DNA of 64,000 nt. Origin: Pestalotiopsis fici W106-1. Its lineage: Eukaryota > Ascomycota > Sordariomycetes > Amphisphaeriales > Sporocadaceae. Location: NCBI RefSeq assembly GCF_000516985.1, contig NW_006917105.1, positions 343,210 to 407,209 on the forward strand, written 5' to 3'. Position numbers and translations under genes: made by a program. The notes beneath the pieces are model-generated. The model was not told the origin of the DNA. It saw only the letters and a program-made list of their open reading frames with translations, and did no database searches. This document shows positions 21,523 through 31,907 of this stretch, piece after piece. Positions within the stretch are counted from its first letter, which is position 1; each line of letters starts with the position of its first letter.

Positions 21523-22883
21523 TTGGGCATTCAGAAGTTCTGTTCCGAAAGCTCCAACCGCATCGCGAAGTTTGTAAATGGTTCCTTCTTCCATCCAGAA
21601 GTGGCCGGCGCCGGATACTTCAACGGCACGAAAGAGGGTTGTAGTCTCCGTCATGAGTCTGTTTGTCCACTCGCGCATTTTCCGTAGCATGACGAAGCTG
21701 TCATGGTCTCCGTAGATAGCCAAGGTTGGGTTGTGCACGAGCTTCATTTCCGAGGCATCGCTTTCGGTGCCTCCTGCGGCGTCGTGGGTGGTGTTGGCAT
21801 GGCCATGCCGACCACCAGTCCTGCGCCACCAGCCGCTGAAGGGATTTGGGATGGACATGGTGGCCAAGTTGGTGACATAACCAATGGGGGGAGAGACCAC
21901 CAGGTACGCACTGCGAAAGGCCTGCAGATCTTCCACCTTGGCCATGCATTCCACTTGATGTAGTATCTCCTCGGCCTGCCCATCTGTCTTGCGCCTGTGG
22001 GTTTTGTGCACCCGCTTCGTCCTCGCAAGCAGATCTTTGACCCCCCTGCGTATCCTGTCCTCGAGATCTTGAGGATTGAGTCTTGATACATCTTGACTCT
22101 TGCGTGAAACATCTTCGTCCCCGCCGACTCGCATGCCCATGGTCCGACGCGGAGAGGCAGGTCCAGTGGCGATTCGGTTATGATGCTCAGCAAGGTGCTG
22201 CGCCCGGAGTCGAATATCGGCGGCATCGCTACCCACGGGAGGGCTGTCAAACGGCGCTAGAATGTCTGCAAGGGGTGGGACCTTGGTGGTGACCAGTGCG
22301 CCATAGGAGTAGCCAGCTTGGAGTATGACTGGCGGCATCGGCGCATGTTCGGCGTTTATACCGTCGGACGAGTCAAGGTAGTGTGCATAGTAGGTCATGA
22401 AGGCGACGACTGAACTGTAGTCGGCCTGCTCGGGTTTCGACGTCCAGGATGTGCGAGCGCCTGACGACGATGACGAGGCACCTCTATACCGTGAGACGAC
22501 GTATTAGCTCCCACGATTGCGGCGCCGGCTTATCACCTGTTCGCAAACCTCCCGTCGGGGCGATCCGTGACAAGGCGCTGGGTGCGCAAACTACCATCAA
22601 CGGAAGAAGGAAGAAGTGGTTGGTGATTGACTGACCGAAAGTTGAACGTGGCGACCATGAAACCCAGCCCAAGCAGCGTTCCCCCGACCAAGTCGACAAT
22701 CGGATCATCATAACTACCTCCCAGAGGCGCGTAAGGGTGCGCGACAATGGCAACGTGTCGGCGCCATGGTGTCGCAGCTGCCGATGTTTTCGTTAGACCC
22801 GCCGGGTGAAAGACTCGACAGTCAAGCTTGATATGATCGTGGATGCTCGGGATGGTGAAGCACAACGAAGGCTTCGGCAGCAT
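21496..22883 (-). CDS. Alpha/beta hydrolase, prolyl-oligopeptidase-like
   Basis: Predicted serine hydrolase without a signal peptide; the substrate is unknown. Exons 22636-22883 and 21496-22483 join in phase (FNFR|GASSSSSGARTSW) to 411 residues. The core includes the entry strand VAIVAHPYAPLGGSYDDP, a nucleophile elbow GYSYGA, the acid in AIYGDHDSFV, and the His in SGAGHFWMEEG, a complete Ser-Asp-His set. A charged helical insert with many Arg/Lys residues (SRKSQDVSRLNPQDLEDRIR) sits between the nucleophile and the acid. An ATG further upstream at 22964 is in frame but less likely. The last eight codons and the stop lie in a 116-bp unit that is duplicated in tandem downstream; the coding frame of this gene is not interrupted by it. 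Confidence 0.87.
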
Positions 22884-23462
22884 GATCTCAAGAAGACGAT
22901 GACATTGCTGTGGATTCCAAGGTTGTTGATGGGATTGATAACGCCGCACAAGTTTTGGTAGCACCTTTTTATTCGACTTGCCTATCTGCGCAGGGTACGT
23001 AATTTACCTAGGGATGTCAAGTACTGGCCAGGTAGGGTACATTACCTAGTAGATACCTACTTTTTAGGTTCCATTACAGAGTACATTTGATACCTCTGTA
23101 TCAAAAAGCGCTAGAATTTGTGGACGGTACGACCGGGCAGTGATCATTACAATGTCACAAGCCAAGTATAGAGTCCATATGGCACATTTGCCCTTTTTCC
23201 CATTTTGTAGATGCAGTTGTAAGTGAAGTATTTCTTATTTTTAGAATTCAAAGTATAGCGAGATTGGTTTCTTATCGAGCGCATACGCACAACAAACAGC
23301 AATACTAAACAAACACTTTATCTTTGTTACATTGGGATGCAGCTCTGCAAACTGCAGAGTTTAAAAAAGAAAAAAAAGATATCAACCAAGGAAGTGAATA
23401 AAAAAAAAACCATCTAAAAAACCAAACACATTGAAAGATATTACCAGCTGAACCAAAATAAA
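22884..23462. other. Intergenic region between the hydrolase and the tRNA gene
   Basis: AT-rich, with CCTAGGGATG and TTACCTAGTAGATACCTAC elements at about 23006-23060 and A-rich runs at 23360-23410. No gene is recognised. Confidence 0.55.
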
Positions 23463-23553
23463 TGCCCGCTGGCGGAATTGAACCGCCGACTTTCGCATGA
23501 CGCACGTATTCAAATGTTACGAGTGCGACGCAATACCACTATGCCAAGCGGGC
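23463..23553 (-). tRNA. tRNA-Thr (anticodon CGU) with a 19-nt intron
   Basis: On the minus strand the acceptor stem 5' strand GCCCGCT pairs with AGCGGGC at the 3' end, followed by discriminator A. The T arm reads GGCGG-TTCAATT-CCGCC, and the D arm contains GGCATAGTGGTATTGC. The anticodon stem TCGCA pairs with TGCGA around the loop CTCGTAA, giving anticodon CGT (CGU), which reads threonine ACG. A 19-base intron at 23499-23517 interrupts the loop one base 3' of the anticodon, the canonical position for nuclear tRNA introns. A T-run on the minus strand just downstream (AAAATAAA at about 23454-23461 on the plus strand) fits a polymerase III terminator. Confidence 0.95.
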
Positions 23554-25136
23554 CATGGTAACAACAGGATGTCCTGATTTGTTCGTTTTCAATTTATTGT
23601 AGTCCTAGTCACAAGTATGCGCAGCTCAATTTCTGGACAATTTTGGAAAAAGTGCAACTAACTCCAGCGCCTCCAAGCATGGCAAACTTGTCAATACTAC
23701 AGCACATGTGCAATAGTGGGTTACGCATGAAATATGTACATTTGTTGTTCTCAATTCTCAGTGTCAGTAGATCCCTTAATGTTCCATGATTGTCAACAAA
23801 TACTATTGTCAATCTACATACGCCAACTCAATGGAGCGCTCCAACTTGTCAACACATGAAATTCCGCCTGTCCCTAAAAAGTTTCCTAAAACTTCCAGAA
23901 GTGTGTCTAATAAAAGAACGCTGCGGGCTTTGAATCAATGGATATTCGTAGATCCAGTCTTGTTCCATTGAGTTAAAAGGGGAACCTTCATTTATGCTCT
24001 TGATCCAATAACACTGAAATGACGGTAGGGCCACTACTTGGTTGGCTGTTGCTACAACCTTGCTTGCTTGGAGCGACTGATCAAAAGTCGAATCATCATC
24101 ATTTCCAAGCCTTGAAGTAAGGAGACGAGAATCATTCAGAGCCATCATGGGCTGTGGATCTGATCTACTCGTGGCCAGATTCTTGGCACTGCTAGCTCCT
24201 TGCACGGTGCCTTGGTTTTCGTTGAAATGTCTTGGTCTGTCTATCCATCTCGAGTCTTGAACCCTGGCCCCGGATTGGGCTGTCCGAATTTCGACAGTCT
24301 TGTTTTGTCTGCAAGACTGCCGCCATTATTATAATTCGTACGTTTGTTCATTCCCAGCCAGTCTTCCTTTTCCATAACTTTTATTCTTCTTGCTTCACAA
24401 CGACCAACATGTCTCGCTTCTGTAGCTCCTTTATCAACATGTCTCAATCCCACGGCATAGCCTGGGCAGTACCATAGCGCATGTTGAGCAGGTCCGTTTA
24501 ATGCTACGAGTTACGGGTACAATCAGAGACAAATATAAAGATAAACATAAGGTTGTTCGACTCTACACTAGTGCTGCTGATGCTGCTGCCGCTGCCACCA
24601 GCTGTCTGAATATAGTGTCCCGTCACATATGGACAGCTCGAAAATGGAGACCTTCTGTGCCGGTTTCCGTGCGGACGTGCATCTGTATTACCATAAGCGC
24701 CTCTTGGCATGCTTTGGCGAGATTGAGGGGCCTGGCTCTTTTAGGGCTGTGTCGCCGCAACATCCTCCTTCTCGATGAAGTGATTGGTGTCATGAATTGA
24801 TTGGCAAGGCAATTGGATTATCACCTAACCTAGTACAGTAGTAGTAGTAGTACGTAGTACTATTATTGCATGTGCCGCTCTCTGCCCGCGAAACTTGGCT
24901 CGTGGAGGTGGAGCGAGGACCATCTTGTCGGGGCCCCAGATCACGATCAGTCTCAGACACATTCAGCATGACTTTTTTAAGACTGCCAATCTTCTTTCTC
25001 AGTTCTAGGTCTAGGTACAAGCAGTACAGTGTCGTTCTCATTGTTCTTTCTCTCTTGTTATTTTCTTGGGTTTTCTGCTTGATATTTGACACGGGAGGGC
25101 CAATACAATCAACCAAATTTGGTGAGCTTCGACGAA
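23554..25136. other. Intergenic region, 1.6 kb, AT-rich at its left end
   Basis: Upstream of both the tRNA gene and the SGNH hydrolase gene. The left part (23560-24200) is more AT-rich than the genes. It contains an 11-base inverted repeat, AACTCAATGGA at 23825-23835 and its complement at 23964-23974. A 118-codon frame on the minus strand (23849-24205) lacks any recognisable motif. GTAGTAGTAGTAGTACGTAGTAC lies at about 24839-24861. Confidence 0.5.
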
Positions 25137-26266
25137 ATGGCCGCCACTCTTGCCGAAAAGAGCCCCCGGACATGGAGCTCGCGACTTTCGTTTCTTCACA
25201 CAAAGAGAGCGCTGGCTGCATTATCGCTCCTGGTCACTGTAGCCATCATACTCATTGGTAATACCCATATGCCATAAAGAAGAAGACAATTTGCTGGATC
25301 CTCAACTGACTTGTCGAACCCAGCACTTGCCGCAACACACACAATTGGCAGCAGCTCTTCCTCGACATCAAAGCAGGCGGAATCTAATAATAGCACAAAC
25401 AGCAGCTCCAGTACTGACTCTGGTCAAGGTTGGTGCCAACATCAATTTCTGTTTCGTCCGTCGGCTTTCATGAGACCTAACCGTTTTGCTCAGCAAACTC
25501 TACTACATCGCAAACGAGTGGCGAGTACGCTGGAAGCATCGCAGATGGCACCCCTCTCAGAGTAATGTGCCTTGGCGCATCAATCGTCAAGGGCGAGACA
25601 TCTCCCGGCACGGTTGGCTTTCGAAAGGTGCTTCGGGACGACCTCGTCGGATTCGGGGTACCAGTAAACATGGTCGGTTCGGTTCGGCTGGGCGACATGA
25701 TTGATAATGACCTGGAGGCATACGGCGGTAATCTCATTACCCAAATTCACGACCACGCCACACACATTGTCCCCGAAGCACTGCCAAATGTTTTCGTCAT
25801 CAATGTCGGGACAAACAACATTCTCCAAAACATCGACATTGACAAGACGGGCGAGCAAATGGAAGACTTTATCGACTATCTGCTCGAGACATCGCCGAGG
25901 TCTTTTGTCATTATGAGCACTCTCTTGACCAATAATGTATCGGGTGGTGCCCTCGAACCAAACGTCCTGGACATCAACGGGCAGTATCGGAGCCTGATGA
26001 CAAGGTTCGAAAACAGTGGCAAGCCAGTCGTGTTGGCGGAAATGCACCCAAGCGAAGGGGGAGGAGACGAGGTGCCTCAGCTTGCGGATATTGGGCCTGA
26101 CGGATCGCATCCTTTGGTGAGCGGTTACGAAAAGATGGGGCATATCTTCTCCCAGGCAGTAAAGACCGCCGACTCGAAAGGAATGATTCAAATCGCGACA
26201 GACAATGGATATCCTGATGATGGAGAGGCGGAGAGGAGCAGTACCAAACGGCTAAGGCACCGTTAG
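25137..26266 (+). CDS. SGNH-hydrolase (GDSL lipase/esterase-like), membrane-anchored
   Basis: Predicted esterase of the SGNH fold. Exons 25137-25257, 25324-25428 and 25494-26266 give 332 residues. The N terminus is short and cytoplasmic, followed by one hydrophobic anchor (RALAALSLLVTVAIILIALA), suggesting a type II membrane or secreted protein. A Ser/Asn-rich spacer with many NST/NSS glycosylation sequons precedes the catalytic domain. Block I is CLGASIVKGE (nucleophile Ser), block III is INVGTNNI, and block V is DGSHPLVSGYEKMG with the Asp and His. The block II Gly lies around VGSVRLGDM. The C-terminal tail is acidic then basic. Introns are 66 and 65 nt with CTGAC and CTAAC branch sites. 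The substrate is not predictable. Confidence 0.88.
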
Positions 26267-26682
26267 AGGTCGACCAATGAACCATGAGAGCTCACTTTGG
26301 CATGAAAGCTGGGTTGAGCACCAGGTTGTTTATTCGTCTGTCAAATAAGTACCTGATTGACAGCGTGGCATGGGCCACACATATTGATGCCAGTGGCAGC
26401 AATCAAGGTCTATCTACCATACAACGGGACGCAACCTCTGTGGTTGGGGAACCATGGCTGGGATGTTGCCAAGGAGTGTCCATGGCCAGGCCAACCTATG
26501 TCGACTTTTTTTTTTTTGGCCTGATCTCTTACACAACCATGACACTCTATATTTTCGGTCATGTCTCTGAACAGTACGTGCTTGCCCTACTTCAGTACAG
26601 TGGTTTCCATGAAGCCTCCAACACTAGCATGCACATCATCCCAAAGACGCAATTCTGCGGCAAGAGCCATGCCGGTGCCTCT
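26267..26682. other. Convergent intergenic region
   Basis: Lies between the stops of the SGNH gene (+) and the small acidic protein gene (-). A T-run at about 26507-26517 is present. Frames on the plus strand have no support. Confidence 0.5.
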
Positions 26683-26996
26683 TTATTCTTCTTTCTCTTG
26701 GGTAGGGTCGGTCAATGACTCTCAAGCTGCAAAGAACCAGTAGGAAGGTACTTACTGCGGTTGATGGGCCAATCCTTTGGCATGCCGCGAAAGTGTGACT
26801 TCAACTGCACCGGCTTTCGAGCAGAAGTGTCTGTCTCTTTTGACTGGGAGGCGGCATCATCACCACCATCCTCATCACGGCCATGACCTCGAACTGGTTC
26901 TTGCGCCTGATTGCTGCCTTCATGCTGCGTAGGCGTGGCTGTGGACGGTTCCGATGCCTTGGAGTTGGCGCCGTCTCGGCTTGTGTGCTCGCTCAT
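26683..26996 (-). CDS. Small hydrophilic hypothetical protein
   Basis: Not recognised. The first exon, 26756-26996, starts at an ATG and encodes a Ser/Thr/Glu/Asp-rich stretch followed by LKSHFRGMPKDWPINR. It ends at a strong GTAAGT donor. The most plausible acceptor makes a 59-nt intron (26697-26755) with a TTGAC branch, and a 14-nt last exon (26683-26696) adding KKEE, for 84 residues. If the intron is retained the frame instead reads on to 94 residues. The product has no signal peptide or membrane segment and looks disordered apart from its C-terminal third. A CRE site lies about 285 bp upstream. Confidence 0.5.
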
Positions 26997-27559
26997 GGTC
27001 TGGGTCTATTAGTAGCGTTGTGCTGCTGAACACCTAGCTGTGTTCGATGGGAAGCTCGCTTGGTATTTGGCGTTCTGAGATAATGTACTTGAAAAAATGG
27101 TATTTGATAGACGGCCCCGATCAGGGAAGGATTTCCATTTGTAAAGAGATGATCACCTAACCTTGTAATGTAATGTACAAACAAACCCACCCACCTGCTT
27201 ACCTGCCTAGAAAGTTATAGTACCTGTCCGTTCCCCCATTACCCTTGTGACTCTCTGGTCAAACACAAGCGGATCACGATGACGTCACAAGCACAAAGCA
27301 CTGTGCCACTATGGCGGCTGGAAGCTTGAGCTGAGCTGAGCTTCACGGAGCACGAACACCTGAGCATTGAGCACTGAGCTGGATGGAGCTGAAGTCTGAC
27401 AAAGATACGTGTCATCCGATACGTGCTGTGGAATATACAATTCTAGGTTCGGTACTGTGTATGTAGGCAGGTAATGTAGGCAATGTGGCATATGTTCATA
27501 TTCTGGGCTTTTCTATAGGACCAGGCATGTATCATCCCTATGCCATTGTCACGTCTCGC
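26997..27559. other. Intergenic region with a CRE and GAGCT repeats
   Basis: Promoter of the small minus-strand gene and 3' flank of the MFS permease gene. It contains TGACGTCA at 27280-27287 and, at about 27325-27395, many imperfect (T)GAGCT/GAGCA units that can pair with AGCT-containing neighbours. No gene is recognised. Confidence 0.55.
27280..27287. promoter_or_regulatory. CRE site TGACGTCA
   Basis: Perfect 8-base CRE palindrome about 285 bp upstream of the small hydrophilic protein gene on the minus strand. CREB/ATF-type bZIP factors bind this element; binding here is inference. Confidence 0.45.
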
Positions 27560-29438
27560 CTAGTAAATGTACCTGAAGTTTAGGTTCTCACGATCCGTCA
27601 TATCAGCAAAGGCCGTAGAGTCCAGATCGCGACCGTGCAGGCCGCCTTCCATTTCAGACTGGATCTTATCGCGCCGCCTGTTCTCGCGGCTCATCAGTAT
27701 CCAAAAGGTGGTGATGATACAGACCTCTAGCAGGTGGGACACAATCATGGACCAAATACCAAGCTCATAATACGGTGCTTGATTAGTGAGGTAAAAGAAG
27801 GGCCCCGAGATCTGCAACAGTGGGTTCCAACAGGTTAGCAAGCAAATCATCATCATGATGGTCAATGTGGGTTGGGGGCGACGTACATTCCCAGCGCAGT
27901 ACCCGAGAAATAAAACTGCATTCGTCACCACCTTTTTCGTGTGCCCAGCCGTGTTCGCAGTCTGCAGCGACAAGACCAATACAAAGGCGGCATTGTACGG
28001 GCCAGTCAAGTAGTAACACATGAGTCTCGCAATCTGGCGATTGGCCGGGACGAATCGGAGGCCAAAGGCACCAGCAATATTTGGTAGCAGGAATAGTAGA
28101 ATGAAGAGGCACCGCTTGTTGACAAATCTGTTGTTCAGGTACACGCAAATAAGGATGCTGATTGCTATGATTATTCCGTAGGGAACCTGCATCAGCGTTG
28201 TCACAAGAGTACTGAACCCGAATCCTTGGATGATCAAGGTTCCGAAATTCGAGATTCCACCGTTTGGCACATTGCACACCAGTCCCAGCAGGAAGAAAAG
28301 GTATAGCTTGACGTCGAGGAAGGCTTCGCGAACCTGGTGCCACTTGAGATGTTTGTTCTCTACTCCAGTCTGGTTCTCCCGCAAACGCTGGACCGCCATT
28401 CGCTTTTCGGCACGGGTCAGACCCTTGGCGGTAACTGGAGAATCCGGCAAGAAGACAAACATGACGATCCCCCATACGCAACATAGCGCGCCAATGATGA
28501 GGAACTCGTATTTCCAAGAAGGTAGTGATCCCTTGATGCTACCAATGCCTGAACAATCAGTCTCGAATCAGTCGACATGAGCGTCCAGGAACTTACCGTA
28601 ACCGAGCAGGCCACCCAAAGATATGCCCAAACCATTAGCAGTGTACCAAATACCAATACGCACAGGTTGTTGGCGTCGGGTATACTGTACACTAGATCAA
28701 CAACAGACCAACGACACATGCAGGAAAGATCATGTAGGGAATAACCTACCCACATGCTGGTTATGAGCATAAAGGAAGGATCCGAGCATGCCTCGGCGGC
28801 ACCGGCGAGGAAGCGAAGGACCATGAGTCCAGCGAAATTGTGTACGGCGGCTTGAAGCATCAAGAAAAACCCTGCTCATCTCAGTCTGCTTATCTTCAAT
28901 GCCAGTCAATCTCTCCTCGACTTACCCCAAAGAAAAATATTGATGCCCAGGTATTTTCCAATGGGAAACTTTTGCATCATGAAGTTGGTCGGAAAGGCCC
29001 ATGCAAGAAAGCCAAAGTAGAACATTGAACTCAGCCAATTGTACTTGGGCCCTTGTAGGTCCAGGTCTTGCCTGATTCCGAATATAGCTGCACCACGAGA
29101 TGTGTGAGTCCAATACAGTAAGTATTATATGTCCAACTACGTATTTTCAACCTACCAGCATAAGAGAGTGTGGTTTTGTCAATGTAGAAGAAGGCATAGC
29201 ACACGGCCAGGTACGGCAAAATCATAAAATCAATCTTTCTCACCAGTCGCCGCTCTTCCGTGGGATCGCGAGGCTCGTGGATCTGATCTGGGTGGTCAAA
29301 CAGAGTCATGGCCACATCGACGTCGTGACTAGACCCTGGTACCGTCTTGGCAATATTGACATGGCTAGCATGAGCTGCAAGTTCTTCGTGATCCTTTGAT
29401 GGAAGAGAGCGGCTGGGCTCGTTGTTGTTTTCTGCCAT
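27560..29438 (-). CDS. MFS transporter, allantoate permease (Dal5/anion:cation symporter) family
   Basis: Twelve-helix plasma-membrane permease of the fungal Dal5-like anion:cation symporter family, which imports organic anions such as allantoate, vitamins and nicotinate. Exons 29156-29438, 28926-29087, 28750-28871, 28597-28684, 27887-28548 and 27560-27811 give 522 residues in consistent phase. Family blocks include the cytosolic start ERRLVRKIDFMILPYLAVCY, helix 1 with FYIDKTTLSYA, GPKYNWLSSMFYFGF, the loop FLAGAAEACSDPSFML, YTRRQQPVRIGIWYTANGLG, and the central FLPDSPVTAKGLTRAEKRMA. The end is a hydrophilic cytosolic tail. The five introns are 48-75 nt with GT donors and AG acceptors. Length is usual. 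The substrate is not predictable. Confidence 0.92.
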
Positions 29439-30552
29439 GGTGATAGTGTCCGGCTTCTCGACAGCGGAGAGCTCAACGTTATGAATGGACTAAAGAATGA
29501 ACGTCTGCCTGTCTACAATTATGATGGGAAGCACCCGATTGCATGAAAAGTCAAAATGTATGTGGTTGGAATGAGAAGCCGGGAGTTTGAGATCTGGGCA
29601 CCCCTTATCTAACTTTTGAATGGGAAGCTCAGCCCACACAATTGTCATAACAGTCATCTCTGGTTGGATTACGGAAATCCGTAGCCCTTGGGACGGACGC
29701 ACATGGTGATGGCCCACTCGAGTGGCCCGTTTACCCCAATGCACTATGATACTACCTATATCCTATCAAGGCGGCACTGCTTCAAGTGGTTACAGTGGTT
29801 ACAGTAGATAGCTGCCTAGTAGGTAGGTACAAGCGTACATGAGGATGCGGGGAAATGGCCATTAGAAAACGATTCTTCCCCTCCCGCGTCTCGCGGGGTA
29901 TATATGGGGTACGTCGTCATCTTGTCCTAAAACAGCAATCCGAGCCTGGGGTAAGGAGGGTGTCGGGAGACCCGTCGTGGTCGAGGTTATGTCTTTCGGT
30001 TAGCATAGCTAACCTAAATACTAACTTAAGCAGCAAGTGTTTTCCTGGCTCTTCTACTTCGATCCGTTTCATTTGAGCTAACATGACCACGAGGTATTCT
30101 CGACACATCACTTGACTACTGCCCGGACATTTCCACGTTGAAGGAAACATGATCCAATAGCTTTCACTTGACGACGCAGCACCAAAGAATTAACCAGGGA
30201 GAAGTGGATAGGAGAAGCAAGTGAGAATTTGTTGCGCTGCCGGGAAGTTTGACCTGCAAAAAGTCTACATTGCTCCGGATGTAGTATATTGTTGATCAAG
30301 AAGAACACTCTTCTGTTGCTTGGCAATATCAAGTCAGATATCCCTCCCGGGAATTCCCCAGACACAGTCGTCCATCTTCAGGTGGCCGAAATGCGTGGAG
30401 ACAATCATAAGACTTATACTGATATATGATAGTTATATACGACATTCCCAACTAGCTCAAAGCCTATTTGACCTCGACATGGTTCCTCCATAAATCCAAT
30501 TTGTGTGTTGGCAGCACATGACATGAATATCCGCAGTTTCTTAATATGGCAT
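29439..30552. other. Intergenic region, 1.1 kb
   Basis: Promoter of the MFS permease gene on its left and 3' flank of the deuterolysin gene on its right. It contains CCTAGTAGGTAGGTAC at about 29815-29830 and a small hairpin CCCGCG-TCT-CGCGGG at 29883-29897 next to a TATATAT. No gene is recognised. Confidence 0.55.
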
Positions 30553-31907
30553 CTAGCAGCCGGCATAGACAGCTTTTATCGTCATCGTTAGTGGTTGTAT
30601 TGTTCAAAGGCTTGGGTTCAACTCACCATTGGCAAACAGAGCATAGCTGTCGGCGTTGTTCAGTGCTTGGGTGGCTGACAGTCTAATGGCAGCCGAGTAG
30701 CCGTAGCCCAGATCCTGGGTTCCCTTGATCTGGCTCAAGTGGGTGACCTCGTGGAGAGTCGTGGTCGCCTGATCCTGAGCATGGCAGGATTTTGTAAGCG
30801 CCGGGAGGTCTAATGGATCAAAATGGGTCAGCCTTGATTCATCATGGGAAAATTACAGCACATATTTCGACCACTTACAGTTAAAGTACAGAGGGCACGA
30901 GACCATGAAGCTTCCAGAAGGCAGGGTGTAGGCCAAGACACCACTGCTGCAGGAGCTGTAGACATCAGTGCAGTACTGCTTGGAAACACCAGACGTGGTG
31001 CTGCCACACTCGGAAGCAACGCGGTTGAAGACGGTAACAAGAGTGCTGGCGGCGGAAGCAGTCTTGAAGTACTCTACAACCTTGGCACTGTCGGACTGGG
31101 CGGCAGAGGCAGAGAGCTTGGCAAGGGATGCGCAGTTGGAAAGGGCTGTGGTCTGAGCCGTCTTCTTGGCGCCAGTGCAGTCGGACTGAACAACAGTGCG
31201 CTTCTCGACAAAGCGACGCTGGACCTCAGCAGCCTGGGCGCCATCGACAGTGGCAGAGATGGAGTTGCTGGAGAACGGAACGACGCCGGCGATCGCGGTT
31301 GTGTTGGCATCTGCATAGGACAGAACGCCGTTGGCAACAAAGTTGTCTTGTCAGAATACGTTAGTTCTTTCCCTTGGCTTTTCTTATTCGACCTTTGGCG
31401 CCGAAATCTTGAACACCCTACTCCAAGAGTATAGAGCCGAAGAGACCAAAGAGGTTATCTTGTTTGCTATAGAAAATTTGTGTACTCACACTCGCCGCCC
31501 TCGCTAAGGTCGTGAAGCTCGCCAACGTCAATCAGCGTCTTGATGGACTCGCCAGCAGGAATGGTTAGGAACGCTTCCTCGTCGAGGCCAGCAGTGGTAA
31601 TTCGAAGACGAATACCGGCAAAGTCAACCTGGGAATCTACCTATTGCATCAGCTAGTCTGCCAAATTTCTCTGTTCTGGCGCAAGATACATACCACCCTT
31701 GAAGACCTGGACCTTCTCAACTGGAGCGCTGTCAAAGAGGGAGCCAGTCTTGAAGATCTTCAAGGCATCATTGCCAGTGTTGGTAACGGTAGCCTGCAGA
31801 CCAGTATTGCCAATCGACTCGAGTTTGACGTCGAGAGGAGAGTCACGTTTCATCGTGGCGGCAGTCGCCAAGGTGGCGAGCGCCGAGAGGCCAGCGAGAA
31901 ACTTCAT
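30553..31907 (-). CDS. Secreted deuterolysin metalloprotease (peptidase M35)
   Basis: Secreted zinc endopeptidase of the deuterolysin family, active on basic proteins in related fungi. Exons 31694-31907, 31490-31636, 30879-31346, 30627-30809 and 30553-30572 give 343 residues. The signal peptide is [17 protein letters not shown] propeptide of about 160 residues follows ([20 protein letters not shown] through [14 protein letters not shown]), ending near the basic site VEKR. The mature domain has the aspzincin zinc motif LHEVTH (near residue 296), the third ligand in GTQDLGYGY, and paired Cys residues. The final exon is only 20 nt and encodes the last residues VYAGC. Introns are 54-143 nt. A propeptide-like protein is encoded 2.3 kb away on the other strand. 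Confidence 0.93.

Noticed and set aside
23849..24205. 118-codon minus-strand frame near the tRNA
   Set aside because: No ATG-led conserved domain, and the AT-rich context looks non-coding.
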